Translations under genes and position numbers: made by a program
Source of the DNA: CBDEGR01 sp965237895
GTDB lineage: Bacteria; Acidobacteriota; Terriglobia; UBA7540; JAPUME01
Assembly (NCBI GenBank): GCA_965237895.1
Contig: CBDEGR010000002.1
Location: 1,550,001 to 1,614,000, forward strand
Direction: 5' to 3'
DNA: 64,000 bases
Shown: piece by piece, positions 26,586-36,559 of the stretch
Layout of the letters: every line of letters begins with the position of its first letter
How positions within the stretch are numbered: position 1 is the stretch's first letter
The notes under the pieces: model-generated
Told to the model about the DNA's origin: nothing
The model's database searches: none
Seen by the model: only the letters and a program-made list of their open reading frames with translations

Positions 26586-29307
26586 CGTAGAGGAATTCGT
26601 TCGTATTCAGCAGCACGCGGCAGATGGACGCCAGAGAACTCTCGTATGTCGAGAATTTCTCCAACTCCTCCGGCTCGGGACTGCGGTTCAGGACGGTCCG
26701 GAACGCTTGCGAGATCTGGTGGGATCGTTCGCCCCCCACCTCCGCGACAATTCGGTTGGCCAGGTGTTCCGACTCCTCGTGCACCAGATATCCGTTCATC
26801 ATCGAGAGCGACTGTAAGGGCGTTGTGGTTGTGCTGCGGCGTTCACACGACTCACTGAAGACGGTCGCATCAAAAGCGGCCATCATCGGCAGGGGCAGCG
26901 ATCGCCGCTGAAAGATGTAGATGGATCGCCGCCGTGCATCTTCTTCCTTCTCGTTCGGCTCCCACATCAGCTTGCCCTTGCTCATCTCGGCGAAGCCGGC
27001 CAGGTCATCGGGCAGAGGCGGAAAAACACTCGGTCCGCGCATCTCCGTGTTCAACCGTCCGCTCACCCAGAGTATGCTGTCGCGAATGGCCTCCGCTTCC
27101 AGACGCCGGCGCTCGAACCGCCAGAGCAGGCGATTGTCCGGATCCGCATTGCCCCCGGCGTGGCCCGGGTTTTCCGAGGATTGCTGATAAGTGTTCGACA
27201 GCAGCATCAGGCGGTGCATCGATTTGATGCTCCACCCGTTTTCGACGAAGGTCTCTGCCAGCCAGTCCAGCAACTCGGGATGCGTGGGGCGGGTGCTATT
27301 CTTTCCGAAATTGCTCGGCGTTTCGACGATGCCGCGGCCGAAATGGTGCTGCCAGATGCGGTTTGCCATCACTCGCGCGGTGAGCGGGTTGTCACTGCTA
27401 GCGATCCATTTCGCCAGCGTAATTCGAAGGCCCCGCGTCGGGAACTGGCGGTAACGGTCGGTCACCAGGACCGCCGGCTCGTCGTTGCCCGTGATCGCGC
27501 TCGGAAAGCCGGGTTTCACGATTTCGCCCGGGTGCCGATAGTCGCCGCGGGTCAAGACGCGAGTGGGAGCCGGCGCCGGCCCGCTCGGAGGACCGGGCGC
27601 GTTGCGCACCGTCAGTGCCACCGGTTTCCAGCGCCCCAGCCGCCGGCGAAGCACCTCCATCTTGCCCGTGAGTTCGGCGTGCCGAGCCTTGTCGTCCTCC
27701 GTGAAGGGCTGGTCCGCCGCATAAGGCGCCCGCAGGATCTTGCGCACATCCGCCACCGAGACCTCTTGGAAACGCTCCAATGGATCGATGTCGTCGCGCT
27801 TGTAAGCCGCCGCCAGCTTGCCCAGCAACACTTTCTCGTAGGCGTCGAGAGCTTGGCGCTCCTCCGGATCAGCCGTTCGCTGGGCGTGCTCGAGCAGTCC
27901 GGCATGCTTCCGTTGCTCGCTTTCAGTGAAGATCCTTTGGGTCTTGCGCCGCATTTCCAGCCGGAGGTCTTCGGCTTTCAGTTCTTGTCCTTCTGCTTCC
28001 CTCATCCGCACCCGGACGAGCTTCTTCCGCAGCGATTCTTCCAGGTCCTCGAGGGCGCATTTTTCCGCGCCGTTCTCAATTCTTTCTTCGTATTCCTTGA
28101 TCTTGCTTTTCGCCTTTTGCGCGAACGCCTCGTCTTTGTAGGGCACCTCTGGCCGCTGAATGCCTGACTGCCGGTCCTCGACCTGAATGGCGTTGAAGAA
28201 TGCCTGAAACCGATAGTAGTCCTTCGTCGGAATCGGATCGTACTTGTGGTCGTGACAGCGGGCGCAGCCCATCGTGAGGCCAATAAACACCGAGGAGGTG
28301 GCATTCGCCACTTCATTGAGATAGTTCTGACGCACCTCAGCGGCCACAAGGTTCGAGCGGTCCCAGGGCGCCAATCGCAGGAAACCCGTTGGGACGTGTC
28401 CCTGACTGTCGGGCACATAGTTGAGTCGGGTTTTGCTGTGTTCGTCTCCGCCCGCAAGCTGGAGCGTAACGAACTTGTCGTAGGGCATGTCCTCGTTCAA
28501 GGCCTCAATGACCCAGTCGCGATAGCGCCAGGCGTTTCCGATCGCTCCGTCGCCCTCGAGGCCGCTGGTTTCCCCATAGCGCACCAGGTCGAGCCAGTGC
28601 CGCCCCCATCGTTCCCCGTATCGGCGATCGGCCAATAGCTTGTCGATCAGCCTTTCGTAGGCGCCGGGCGATTCGTCTGTCAGGAACGCGTTCATCTCCT
28701 GCGGTGTTGGCGGCATGCCCACCAGATCGATATACACCCTTCGCGCTAAGGTGCGTTTTGACGCCGCCGGCGCCGGGCTGAGCCCCTCGTCTTCCAGCTT
28801 GTTCAAGATGAACGCATCAACCGGATTGCGAACCCAACTGGAATCACCAACTGTCGGCGGCGTGTGCTTGATGGGCTTTTCGAATGGCCATCGCCAATCG
28901 GTCTGCTCGGCTTGCTCGGTCGGGCTGAGCGTCCGCACCCAGTCCTCGAGGCGTGCAATCTCAGTTTCACTGAGCTTTCCAACCAGTGGCATCCGGGGAG
29001 TCAGGTCTCCCCGCAGCACCTGGATGAGAGGACTCTTCTCAGGGTGACCGCCCACCACGGAGGGCCCATACTTGTTGCCGCCTCGAACAATGGAGTCAAG
29101 TGTAGCGACTGAGAAACCGCTTGACTTGATCTCCTCGGCGTGGCACTGACCACACCGGGCTGCCAGCAGAGGCCGAATGTCTTGCTCAAAATCGACCGGA
29201 GCCCCAGCCAGCAAGGGGATAGAAGTAACAGCCATGAGGCTCACGGAGAGCAGCGCGCACACAAAGAATTTCGCCAGGGTGGATTTATCCCTCTGAGCCA
29301 CTTTCAT
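26578..29307 (-). CDS. PSD1 protein: planctomycete cytochrome c + DUF1549 + DUF1553, pair 1
   Basis: 909 residues with a Sec signal peptide. Order: a cytochrome-c-like domain with haem motif CGQCH near residue 53; DUF1549 (WVRNPVDAFILNKLEDEGL to GRHWLDLVRYGET); a second CARCHDHK motif near 350 within DUF1549; a charged coiled-coil middle; and DUF1553 (RVMANRIWQHHFGRGIV, THPELLDWLAETF, LSNTYQQSS) to the end. It is probably periplasmic, with haem electron transfer supporting an oxidative step. It is the first gene of the pair with DUF1501. Confidence 0.88.
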   Translation of the reverse strand: MKVAQRDKSTLAKFFVCALLSVSLMAVTSIPLLAGAPVDFEQDIRPLLAARCGQCHAEEIKSSGFSVATLDSIVRGGNKYGPSVVGGHPEKSPLIQVLRGDLTPRMPLVGKLSETEIARLEDWVRTLSPTEQAEQTDWRWPFEKPIKHTPPTVGDSSWVRNPVDAFILNKLEDEGLSPAPAASKRTLARRVYIDLVGMPPTPQEMNAFLTDESPGAYERLIDKLLADRRYGERWGRHWLDLVRYGETSGLEGDGAIGNAWRYRDWVIEALNEDMPYDKFVTLQLAGGDEHSKTRLNYVPDSQGHVPTGFLRLAPWDRSNLVAAEVRQNYLNEVANATSSVFIGLTMGCARCHDHKYDPIPTKDYYRFQAFFNAIQVEDRQSGIQRPEVPYKDEAFAQKAKSKIKEYEERIENGAEKCALEDLEESLRKKLVRVRMREAEGQELKAEDLRLEMRRKTQRIFTESEQRKHAGLLEHAQRTADPEERQALDAYEKVLLGKLAAAYKRDDIDPLERFQEVSVADVRKILRAPYAADQPFTEDDKARHAELTGKMEVLRRRLGRWKPVALTVRNAPGPPSGPAPAPTRVLTRGDYRHPGEIVKPGFPSAITGNDEPAVLVTDRYRQFPTRGLRITLAKWIASSDNPLTARVMANRIWQHHFGRGIVETPSNFGKNSTRPTHPELLDWLAETFVENGWSIKSMHRLMLLSNTYQQSSENPGHAGGNADPDNRLLWRFERRRLEAEAIRDSILWVSGRLNTEMRGPSVFPPLPDDLAGFAEMSKGKLMWEPNEKEEDARRRSIYIFQRRSLPLPMMAAFDATVFSESCERRSTTTTPLQSLSMMNGYLVHEESEHLANRIVAEVGGERSHQISQAFRTVLNRSPEPEELEKFSTYESSLASICRVLLNTNEFLYVE

Positions 29308-29365
29308 TCTCGCCCCTCTTTGTATAGCAGTATAAGCGGGTGATTGTGACGGGGCAACATTATAA

Positions 29366-29848
29366 AAATGTCCGCATATATATTTAGACTGGTCCCACTT
29401 TGAGCTTCCCCTTCACCCGAAAACCTATGCCTGCTACCCTCGGATTCCCCTTAATGACGATGCTTTCGCTAGTTTCCGCATCCTGCACAACCGGGCTATC
29501 AAGCTTGGCATCGCAGACCCTACGAGCTATGTGTTTCCCGCGTGTGAACACAGGCGAATTGATCCCACAACGCCTCAAAGAAGCTGGCGGACTGCCTGGC
29601 GCTCTCTAACCAAGAAGGCGGGTCTGAAGGGCCTTAGATTCTACGACCTTAGGCACCAATGCATAACAGAGCTTGCTGAGCGGGGAGCTCCTGGCCAGAC
29701 TATCATGGCTATTGCAGGGCACGTGTCGAGACGAATGCTTGAGCACTACTCACACATACGGTTAGAAGCAAAGAGGGAAGCGGTCAATTCCCTTACATCG
29801 GTACTTCCAGGTGGACTCCCAGAAACAACTAGATTGAGGCCTAACTGA
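29366..29848 (+). pseudogene. tyrosine recombinase (phage-type integrase), C-terminal remnant
   Basis: An open frame without a usable start encodes about 160 residues of the catalytic domain. LRFYDLRHQCITELAERG holds the second catalytic Arg and His of RxxH, AIAGHVSRRMLEHYSHI holds the third His and the nucleophile Tyr. The first catalytic Arg and the N-terminal arm-binding domain are missing. The gene ends 77 bp before the 3' end of tRNA-Val(GAC), the usual relation of an island integrase to its attachment tRNA. I found no second copy of the tRNA 3' end in the window. Confidence 0.8.
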
Positions 29849-29927
29849 GCTTCTATGTTGAAATCTGTGTTGAAATCGGGGCAAGAAGCGGTGCGATGGG
29901 CATTGCGTAAGTGCCTGAAAGTAATGG

Positions 29928-30002
29928 TAGGCCCGAGCGGGCTCGAACCGCTGACCTCTACCGTGTCAAGGTAGCGCTCTAACCAGGCTGAGCTACGGGC
30001 CT
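29928..30002 (-). tRNA. tRNA-Val(GAC)
   Basis: Acceptor AGGCCCG/CGGGCCU, D arm GCUCAGCCUGGUUAGAGC, anticodon stem CUACC/GGUAG around UUGACAC (anticodon GAC), T arm AGCGG/CCGCU around UUCGAGC. Discriminator A, followed by an encoded CCA at 29925-29927. It lies next to an integrase remnant. Confidence 0.93.
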
Positions 30003-30083
30003 ATCTCTTTCGATTGTAGCACTTAGCTGCCTTTTACACCCCATTTCCCTTCAATTTGACATCCCCTAGCTTGCCACCGATCA

Positions 30084-31538
30084 TCACGCCAGAATCTTCT
30101 CGACGAGGTTTCCGTGGACGTCGGTGAGGCGGAAGTGTCGGCCTTGATACTTGAATGTGAGCTTCGTGTGGTCGACGCCCAAGCAGTGGAGCAGCGTGGC
30201 TTGCAGGTCGTGTACGTGCACGGGGTCTTGGGTGATGTTGTAGCAGTAGTCGTCGGTCTCGCCCAGAGACATGCCGGGTTTGATGCCGCCGCCCGCGAGC
30301 CACATAGTAAAGCAGCGCGGGTGGTGGTCGCGGCCGTAATCGTCGTCGGTCAGGCGGCCCTGGCAATAGACGGTCCGTCCGAACTCACCGCCCCAGACGA
30401 GGAGAGTGTCGTCCAGCATGCCGCGGTCTTTCAGATCCTGTACGAGAGCTGCCGACGCCTGGTCGGTGGCCTTACACTGTTGGAGGAGTCCCCGCGGAAG
30501 TTTGGTATGGTGATCCCAGCCGCGATGAAACAGTTGGATGAAGCGCACGCCACGCTCCGCCAGACGGCGGGCGAGCAGGCAGTTGGCGGCGAACGTGCCG
30601 GGCTTCTTTGTGTCCTCTCCATAAAGCTTGAAGATGTGGTCCGGCTCGTCGGAGAGATCGGTGAGCTCGGGCACGGAGCTTTGCATGCGAAAAGCCATCT
30701 CGTACTGCGCAATGCGGGTGGAAATCTCAGGGTCTCCGAATTCCTCAAGCTTTATCCGGTTGAGCTTGTTCAAGGCGTCGAGGAAGCGTCGCCGGTTGTC
30801 CTGCCCGAAGCCTGGAGGATTCGATAAATAAAGGACCGGATCGCCGACCGAGCGGAACTTGACGCCCTGATAACGGCTCGGCAGGAATCCGCTTCCCCAC
30901 AGACGGTCGTAGAGCGGTTGGCCGCCTCCGCCTTGCGTGACCATCACCACAAAAGCCGGAAGATCCTCGCTTTCGCTTCCCAGCCCATAGGCCAGCCAAG
31001 CGCCTATGCTGGGCCGGCCGGCGATCTGCGCGCCCGTTTGGAAAAAGGTGATGGCCGGGTCGTGATTGATGGCTTCGGTGTGCATGGTTTTGATGAAGCA
31101 CAGATCATCCACAATCTCCGCCGTGCGCGGCAACAACTCGCTCACCCAAGCCCCGGAATTGCCGTGCTGCGCGAATTGGAACTGGGAGGAAACCACCGGA
31201 AAGCTATCCTGCGTGGACGTCATCCCGGTCAGACGTTGACCCTTCCGAATCGAGTCGGGCAAGTCTTCTCCGCGCCGCTTGGCCAGCAAAGGCTTGTAGT
31301 CGAACAGCTCTATCTGCGAGGGCCCACCCGATTGGAACAGCCAGATCACGCGCTTGGCTTTCGGTGCGAAGTGAGGCACGCCGGGAAGCCCGGGATAGGG
31401 TCGTTCGGACGACGTGCTTGCGGCACCGAGGTTCTGACCCAGTAGGGACGCCAAGGCTGCCGTGCCGATCCCGGCAGCGTTCAACCCGAAGAAGTGGCGC
31501 CGCGTCATCAGAAGCTGATTTTCTTTCCAAGGATCCAT
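30084..31538 (-). CDS. DUF1501 protein, pair 2
   Basis: 484 residues. The N-terminal MTRRHFFGLNAAGIGTAALASLL is Tat-like. DUF1501 landmarks: RVIWLFQSGGPSQIELFDYKP, RGWDHHTKLPRGLLQQC, LLVWGGEFGRTVY, GRDHHPRCFTMWLAGGG and LHCLGVDHTKLTF. The layout is the same as pair 1, but identity is visibly low outside these blocks, so the pairs diverged long ago rather than by recent duplication. It starts 3 bp after the stop of its partner gene. Predicted periplasmic hydrolase-fold protein with unproven substrate. Confidence 0.88.
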   Translation of the reverse strand: MDPWKENQLLMTRRHFFGLNAAGIGTAALASLLGQNLGAASTSSERPYPGLPGVPHFAPKAKRVIWLFQSGGPSQIELFDYKPLLAKRRGEDLPDSIRKGQRLTGMTSTQDSFPVVSSQFQFAQHGNSGAWVSELLPRTAEIVDDLCFIKTMHTEAINHDPAITFFQTGAQIAGRPSIGAWLAYGLGSESEDLPAFVVMVTQGGGGQPLYDRLWGSGFLPSRYQGVKFRSVGDPVLYLSNPPGFGQDNRRRFLDALNKLNRIKLEEFGDPEISTRIAQYEMAFRMQSSVPELTDLSDEPDHIFKLYGEDTKKPGTFAANCLLARRLAERGVRFIQLFHRGWDHHTKLPRGLLQQCKATDQASAALVQDLKDRGMLDDTLLVWGGEFGRTVYCQGRLTDDDYGRDHHPRCFTMWLAGGGIKPGMSLGETDDYCYNITQDPVHVHDLQATLLHCLGVDHTKLTFKYQGRHFRLTDVHGNLVEKILA

Positions 31539-31541
31539 GCC

Positions 31542-34500
31542 TCACTCCTTCGTGACGGTCTCGTCGAGATTTAGGATCAGGCTGGCCACAGCGGTGTAGG
31601 AAGCCAGCTCGGCGGGGTCGAGGGTCTTGTCGCGCTCGGATTCTCCTTCGCTGAGGAACTGTACCGCCGCTTCGGGGTCCTTAAGATAGCTGTCTTGGAA
31701 ATGTTGGAAAGTGTCCAGGAGGATTTCGCTCTCCTGAGCCTTGATCGGACGTGCCGTCGCCAAGCGGAAGGCGTAGTCGATACGTTCGCGGGGATTCACA
31801 CCGCCTTCCTTCATCATCCGCTCGGCCAGCTTGCGGGAAGCTTCCAAGTACGTGACATCGTTCATTAGGTTCAAGGCCTGCAAGGGCGTGTTGGTTCTCG
31901 TGGTACGTACCGTGCAGGTCTCTCGGTCGGGGGCATCAAAGGTCGTCATTGCAGGGGGCGCAACCGTCCGCTTCCAGTATGTATAGAGACTTCTGCGGTA
32001 CAGGTTTTCACCCTTATCTGCTTGATAACTCAACCCTGCGTAGGAAAGTTCCTTCCAAAGCCCCGGCGGCTGATAAGGTTTCACCGATGGACCGCCGATT
32101 TCTTCCGTCAGCAGTCCCGATAAAGCAAGAGCCTGGTCCCGGATGACCTCGGCCGGCAGCCGAAACCGGGGACCACGGGCCAGCAGGCGATTCTCCGGGT
32201 CCTTCTCGACCAGTTCGGGTGTCACCTTGGAGGATTGCCGGTAGGTTGCGCTCATAACGATGGTCTTCAGAACCGCCTTGACGTTCCAGCCGCCTTCGAT
32301 GAACTCGGTCGCGAGCCAGTCCAGAAGCTCCAAATGCAGGGGCCACTCACCTTGAGATCCGAAATCCTCCGCGGTTTTTACTAAGCCGACTCCGAACAAC
32401 ATCTGCCAAAACCGATTCACGGTTACACGCGCCGGAAGTGGATTCCCCGGATGAACCAGCCAGCGTGCAAATCCCAGGCGATTGTTGGGGTAATCCTTAG
32501 ACAGCGAGGGAAGAACCCTCGGCACACCAGGGAGAACCTTCTCTCCGGGAGCGTCATAAGCGCCGCGCTTCAGGACGAACGTTTCGCGGGTTGTCTCCCT
32601 TTCCTTCATCACCATGACGGTGGGGATGCGCTTGAAATACTCTTCTCGCTCTTTTTGCAGCTCGACCCATTCCTGCCGAGCCTGCTGAATCGGCTCCGGG
32701 GCATAGCGATCCAAAAAGCAGAAAGCGAGCTTGTTGGCTTGCGCCCGGCTTCGAGTTTCGGGAGGCGTTGCGGCGATTTCCGGAATAGTCTCCACCAACG
32801 CGAGGACTTCCGCTTCTTCGGCCGACAGGGCTTTCTGGTAAACCCGGACGTCGTCGATGTGCCCACGAAACCGGTCTTTGGGTCCTTCGCCGGCGCCGAT
32901 GCGAAACGGTCCCTTCGAGTCAACCGGCTCGAAAAGCTGGTCGAACAGCACCCTCAGCTTCTGGGCCTTACCGTTGAGGTAAATCCTGGTCCCTTCCGCC
33001 TTTCGCTTGCCGTCGTAAGTCATCAGCACATGGTGCCAGCGGTGCAGAGGCAGCGGTTGCTCGGTTTCCAGGCGCACGCCGACATCGGTCCACCGGAAAG
33101 TGAAGTGGAAACGGAGCTTGCTCTCCCTCAGGTGGAGACCATAGCCTTGGCCCTTGGCGACGTCCTCCACGCTCGACATGATGGCGCCGTTCGGGGCGGT
33201 GGGATAAATCCAGGCCGCCAAGCTGAAGGGGTCCATGTAATTGAAATTCGCAATTTGGCCGGCATCCACAAAGCGCTTGCCGTCAAAGGTCCCGGCGTGG
33301 CCCACCTTACCGCCCACAAAGAGGGGCTGCTCTTGCGGCCCTTCTCTCCAGGAAGGCTTTTTCTGATCCGCCCCATTTTTCTCTTCAGGATCGGTTTCCG
33401 GAGGGTATTCGCCGGAGGGAAAATTGCGAGTGTAGGCTCCGCTTTCCTCACGCAGGTTTCCATCGAGCGGGAAGTGCAGAACGAGTCTGTCTTGAACCGA
33501 CCAATCGGGCGTCTCGGAGTCGCGCACCCATTTCTCCCAATCCCGTTGAGTCTTTCCCAACTCCTCCTGATGCGAGGCGTATCTCCGCTCCGCCGCGGCT
33601 ATTTTCCGGTCAAGTTCGTTGAGTCTGGCTTCCTGTTCCGGGGTAGGCGCTTTGATATACGGTTCGTCGTTTCCAAAGTCGAAGACCAAGCCCCGTTCCG
33701 GAACGTTGTTGAAGTAGGCGAAGAGTCGATAGTAATCCTTCTGGGTGATGGGGTCGAATTTGTGATCGTGGCAGCGGGCGCAACCCACCGTCAGGCCCAG
33801 CCAAACCGTGGAGGTCGTCTCCACCCGATCGGCTACATACTCCACCCGAAATTCTTCGTCAATGAGGCCGCTTTCGGCGTTGGTTCGGTGATTCCGGTTG
33901 AAGGCCGTAGCAATAACCTGGTCCCGAGTAGCGTTGGGCAGCATGTCGCCCGCGATCTGTTCCACTGTGAACTGATCGAAGGGCATGTTGCGGTTGAAGG
34001 CGTTAATCACCCAGTCGCGCCAGCGCCACATATTCCGCAGGCCGTCATTCGAATAACCGTTGGTGTCGCCATAGCGCGCCGCATCCAGCCAGCGCACCGC
34101 CACTCGCTCACCGTATCGCGGAGACCGGAGGAGGCGGTCGACCACCCTTTCGTAAGCGTTACGGGAGTTGTCGTTCAAAAAAATATCGACCTCGGCGGGC
34201 GTCGGCGGCAGGCCGGTGAGATCGAGCGTCACCCGGCGAATCAGCGTGACTTGGTCGGCTTCCGGAGAAGGTTGGAGTCCTTCTCGCTCGAGCCGGCGGA
34301 GAACGAAGTAATCAATGGGGTTGCGGGGCCAGTCCTGGTTCTTGACGCGTGGGAGTTGCGAGCGTTTGGGCGGAGCGAACGACCAGTGGTTTTGCCATCT
34401 GGCACCCTGACCGATCCAGCGTCGGATCAGGTCGATTTCTCGATCAGATAGCCTGTCGTGACCGAGATAGGCAGGGGGCATGCGTACGGCCTCATTGTCG

Positions 34501-34808
34501 GAGGTAATCCGGCGAAGCACGACGCTCTTTTCGGGCTCGCCGCGCACAATGGCGAACCCCCCGCCGGCGAGCTCCGTAAAAGCTCCCTCCTCGGTATCAA
34601 ACCGTAAGGAGGTCTTCCGGTTCGCCTCGTCGGGCCCGTGGCAGGCAAAGCAACGGTCGGAAAGGATCGGACGAATGTCGAGGTTGAATTCCGCCGGTTG
34701 GAGATTCGAATCCATACCTCCTGCGGTGCCTTGGGCAAAAAACATCGCTGCCATCACAACGGCAGCGACATCGCCACGCGGGGAAAAGGAGGGAAAATGC
34801 AACTTCAT
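31542..34808 (-). CDS. PSD1 protein with cytochrome c, DUF1549, LamG-like and DUF1553 domains, pair 2
   Basis: 1088 residues, the largest of the three. Signal peptide; haem motif CFACH near residue 53; DUF1549 (RNPIDYFVLRRLEREGL, CARCHDHKFDP near 360); a LamG/concanavalin-like insertion at about residues 470-680 (LVLHFPLDGNLREESG, MDPFSLAAWIYPT, WHHVLMTYDGKR, GHIDDVRVYQKALSAEE); then DUF1553 (RVTVNRFWQMLFGVGLVKT, ATYRQSSKV). The LamG domain is a common sugar- or matrix-binding module and suggests the pair acts on a polysaccharide. Upstream of and coupled to the DUF1501 gene. Confidence 0.88.
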   Translation of the reverse strand: MKLHFPSFSPRGDVAAVVMAAMFFAQGTAGGMDSNLQPAEFNLDIRPILSDRCFACHGPDEANRKTSLRFDTEEGAFTELAGGGFAIVRGEPEKSVVLRRITSDNEAVRMPPAYLGHDRLSDREIDLIRRWIGQGARWQNHWSFAPPKRSQLPRVKNQDWPRNPIDYFVLRRLEREGLQPSPEADQVTLIRRVTLDLTGLPPTPAEVDIFLNDNSRNAYERVVDRLLRSPRYGERVAVRWLDAARYGDTNGYSNDGLRNMWRWRDWVINAFNRNMPFDQFTVEQIAGDMLPNATRDQVIATAFNRNHRTNAESGLIDEEFRVEYVADRVETTSTVWLGLTVGCARCHDHKFDPITQKDYYRLFAYFNNVPERGLVFDFGNDEPYIKAPTPEQEARLNELDRKIAAAERRYASHQEELGKTQRDWEKWVRDSETPDWSVQDRLVLHFPLDGNLREESGAYTRNFPSGEYPPETDPEEKNGADQKKPSWREGPQEQPLFVGGKVGHAGTFDGKRFVDAGQIANFNYMDPFSLAAWIYPTAPNGAIMSSVEDVAKGQGYGLHLRESKLRFHFTFRWTDVGVRLETEQPLPLHRWHHVLMTYDGKRKAEGTRIYLNGKAQKLRVLFDQLFEPVDSKGPFRIGAGEGPKDRFRGHIDDVRVYQKALSAEEAEVLALVETIPEIAATPPETRSRAQANKLAFCFLDRYAPEPIQQARQEWVELQKEREEYFKRIPTVMVMKERETTRETFVLKRGAYDAPGEKVLPGVPRVLPSLSKDYPNNRLGFARWLVHPGNPLPARVTVNRFWQMLFGVGLVKTAEDFGSQGEWPLHLELLDWLATEFIEGGWNVKAVLKTIVMSATYRQSSKVTPELVEKDPENRLLARGPRFRLPAEVIRDQALALSGLLTEEIGGPSVKPYQPPGLWKELSYAGLSYQADKGENLYRRSLYTYWKRTVAPPAMTTFDAPDRETCTVRTTRTNTPLQALNLMNDVTYLEASRKLAERMMKEGGVNPRERIDYAFRLATARPIKAQESEILLDTFQHFQDSYLKDPEAAVQFLSEGESERDKTLDPAELASYTAVASLILNLDETVTKE

Positions 34809-34831
34809 GACAATGTCCTACTCGCTATCGA

Positions 34832-35266
34832 TTATAAGGCTCGGGATATTCTATCGCAAGTGGGCCCTGCACGTCCGCTTGGCCTGCCCGAGGACGTGCC
34901 CGGGTTTTCTGTACCGGGTGGAATGAGAGACAATCCACCGCAAGGGGGCATCTTGGAGGGTCCGCCCAGTCCCCGCCCGCGCCAAAAACCCGGTCTGCGG
35001 AAGAACCAATAGGCAAGGAAGCCGAAGATTGCTTGGAGGGTAAAGGCGAGAGCGAAATTCGCCGCTGTGCAAAGAATTCCTTGTTTTTCCAGTCCCTCGG
35101 CGACGCTTATCACCAGAGTCGGGCCAAGTGCGAAGACGGCGTGCGGGCCGATCTCGGGCGCCGCATGGCCAAGGCTCTGGAGTCGGCTGACGACTAGCCC
35201 GGCTGAAAGACTTCGAGCGATTCGCCGGACCTCGCCTTGAAGGCTGGAAACGGAAACCGCAGACAC
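34832..35266 (-). CDS. hypothetical membrane protein
   Basis: 144 residues. A hydrophobic region at about residues 70-92 (CTAANFALAFTLQAIFGFLAYWFF) can span the membrane; an upstream stretch (AVFALGPTLVISVAEGL) is weakly hydrophobic. The C-terminal third is Gly/Pro/Arg-rich and may not be native coding. It lies 54 bp downstream of another small membrane gene on the same strand. No family recognised; it could be partly spurious. Confidence 0.4.
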   Translation of the reverse strand: MSAVSVSSLQGEVRRIARSLSAGLVVSRLQSLGHAAPEIGPHAVFALGPTLVISVAEGLEKQGILCTAANFALAFTLQAIFGFLAYWFFRRPGFWRGRGLGGPSKMPPCGGLSLIPPGTENPGTSSGRPSGRAGPTCDRISRAL

Positions 35267-35319
35267 AGGCTTGGGTCACGCCACAGGTTGTATATGTGGG
35301 CGGAGAGTCTTGAGTTGGC

Positions 35320-35673
35320 CTATTTTAGGGCCAAGAGGACCAGTGTCAAAAGAGTGACGGCCAGGGCCGTTCCGCCGACGATCAAGCTGGTCTTGAGCTG
35401 AACGCGGATGCGGATGAGCAGTTCGGCAAGTCCTTGCAGCTCTTCGCCCAGCCGGGCGGTGAATTGGTTGTCCTCGTCGCGTTGCTGTTCCAGGCGGCAA
35501 AGGCGGGAGTTGAGCCAATCGATCTCGCTGGCTCCCGGCGGCGGTGAGGAAGGGTAAGCAGGTCCTGCCGTCCTGCCGGCGCCGCGTTTGCGCTGGGAAA
35601 ACTCCCGCGCGAGTTTCGCCGCCTCCGACAGGCCGGCCAACACAGTCCACCACGGAATCCCCGGCATTCCCAC
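35320..35673 (-). CDS. small tail-anchored membrane protein, unknown
   Basis: 117 residues. An N-terminal hydrophobic patch (MPGIPWWTVLAGL), a charged middle with a coiled-coil-like segment (DWLNSRLCRLEQQRDEDNQ), and a C-terminal membrane segment (SLIVGGTALAVTLLTLVLLALK) that ends the protein. A tail anchor with a heptad-like soluble part suggests a structural or partner-binding role. Family not recognised. Start either 35673 or the Met two codons later. Confidence 0.5.
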   Translation of the reverse strand: MGMPGIPWWTVLAGLSEAAKLAREFSQRKRGAGRTAGPAYPSSPPPGASEIDWLNSRLCRLEQQRDEDNQFTARLGEELQGLAELLIRIRVQLKTSLIVGGTALAVTLLTLVLLALK

Positions 35674-35872
35674 CTCCTCAGATCATTGGCAATGAAATGA
35701 GCAATCACGTTGGATTCGATTCAGTAAAAAGAATTTTACGCTTCTCGGCGAACAGTGCTTCGTTTGCGCGCTCCGGTCCAAAGTGAGGGCCATGGGCGTT
35801 CCGGATGGTAGTGCGGTGTTTGTGCCGAACGTTTATTGAGCTTGTATATAAGTTCAAACTGGCTCGCTACTT

Positions 35873-36199
35873 TCATCGGATTCTCCTTGTTACAAATTCT
35901 CTTACGGACGGCTCATTTTCCTTGAGGAACTGCTCCGGTGTAGCATGAGAGAGTGTTGAACTGAATGTTCCTGAATATCCTAGGAGTATGTCATCGTCGA
36001 GAACATCAGTTATTAACGTTACATCCTGTCCTTTTGGAAAGGCAATGCCTACTCTTATTCCGCTTACTGAACGCTGCGCCCTAAATCCTTCAAACCAAAT
36101 GGGTGTGGGGATGCCCAATGTTGAAATATAATCTGACTGACGGAACAGAAAGTGAGAATTAACCATCAAGTTGCAAGTTTTATTCCTGAAATACTTCAC
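35873..36199 (-). CDS. hypothetical protein, 108 residues
   Basis: AT-richer than its neighbours. Composition is protein-like, with predicted strands (SGIRVGIAFPKGQDVTLITDVLDDDILLGYSG) and a charged C-terminal helix (TPEQFLKENEPSVREFVTRRIR). There is no family I can name. The base composition and isolated position suggest acquisition by transfer. Confidence 0.4.
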   Translation of the reverse strand: MKYFRNKTCNLMVNSHFLFRQSDYISTLGIPTPIWFEGFRAQRSVSGIRVGIAFPKGQDVTLITDVLDDDILLGYSGTFSSTLSHATPEQFLKENEPSVREFVTRRIR

Positions 36200-36559
36200 G
36201 ATCTATTTTGACTCCCTTCTGCAAAGGGAAAGGTTGAGCCATGTTCCCTGGAAGCTGGAGTAGTCCAATGTATCATGAGGATAACTTTCGCTCCCTGCAA
36301 ATCAAGTCGAGCGTGCACATGAAAATCGCATGTTTTTGGTTTTTTTGTGTGAAGCAGGAGATTGAGCTGTTCCCCTTTCTTCCATGCTAAGAATAATTCG
36401 ATAATCGCCGCAATGATATTTTCCCAGTTTCATTTGATTATCTTATTACCTCCGGATGAGGTTGGAATTTGCAACCCATGTTTATTATCGCAAGATTAGC
36501 AGCTATGGACATAAAAATTACTCCCACAAAATAGGGGGCCGATTTTTGTTGATATTGAG
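36200..36559. other. AT-rich intergenic region
   Basis: 360 bp with T-runs (for example tttttggtttttttgtg near 36330) and no recognisable gene. It is one of the most AT-rich stretches of the window together with the hypothetical gene beside it. Confidence 0.4.

Noticed and set aside
32451..34451. 666-codon plus-strand frame, the longest antisense frame
   Set aside because: Lies entirely opposite the PSD1/LamG gene; composition reflects the complement of that coding strand.
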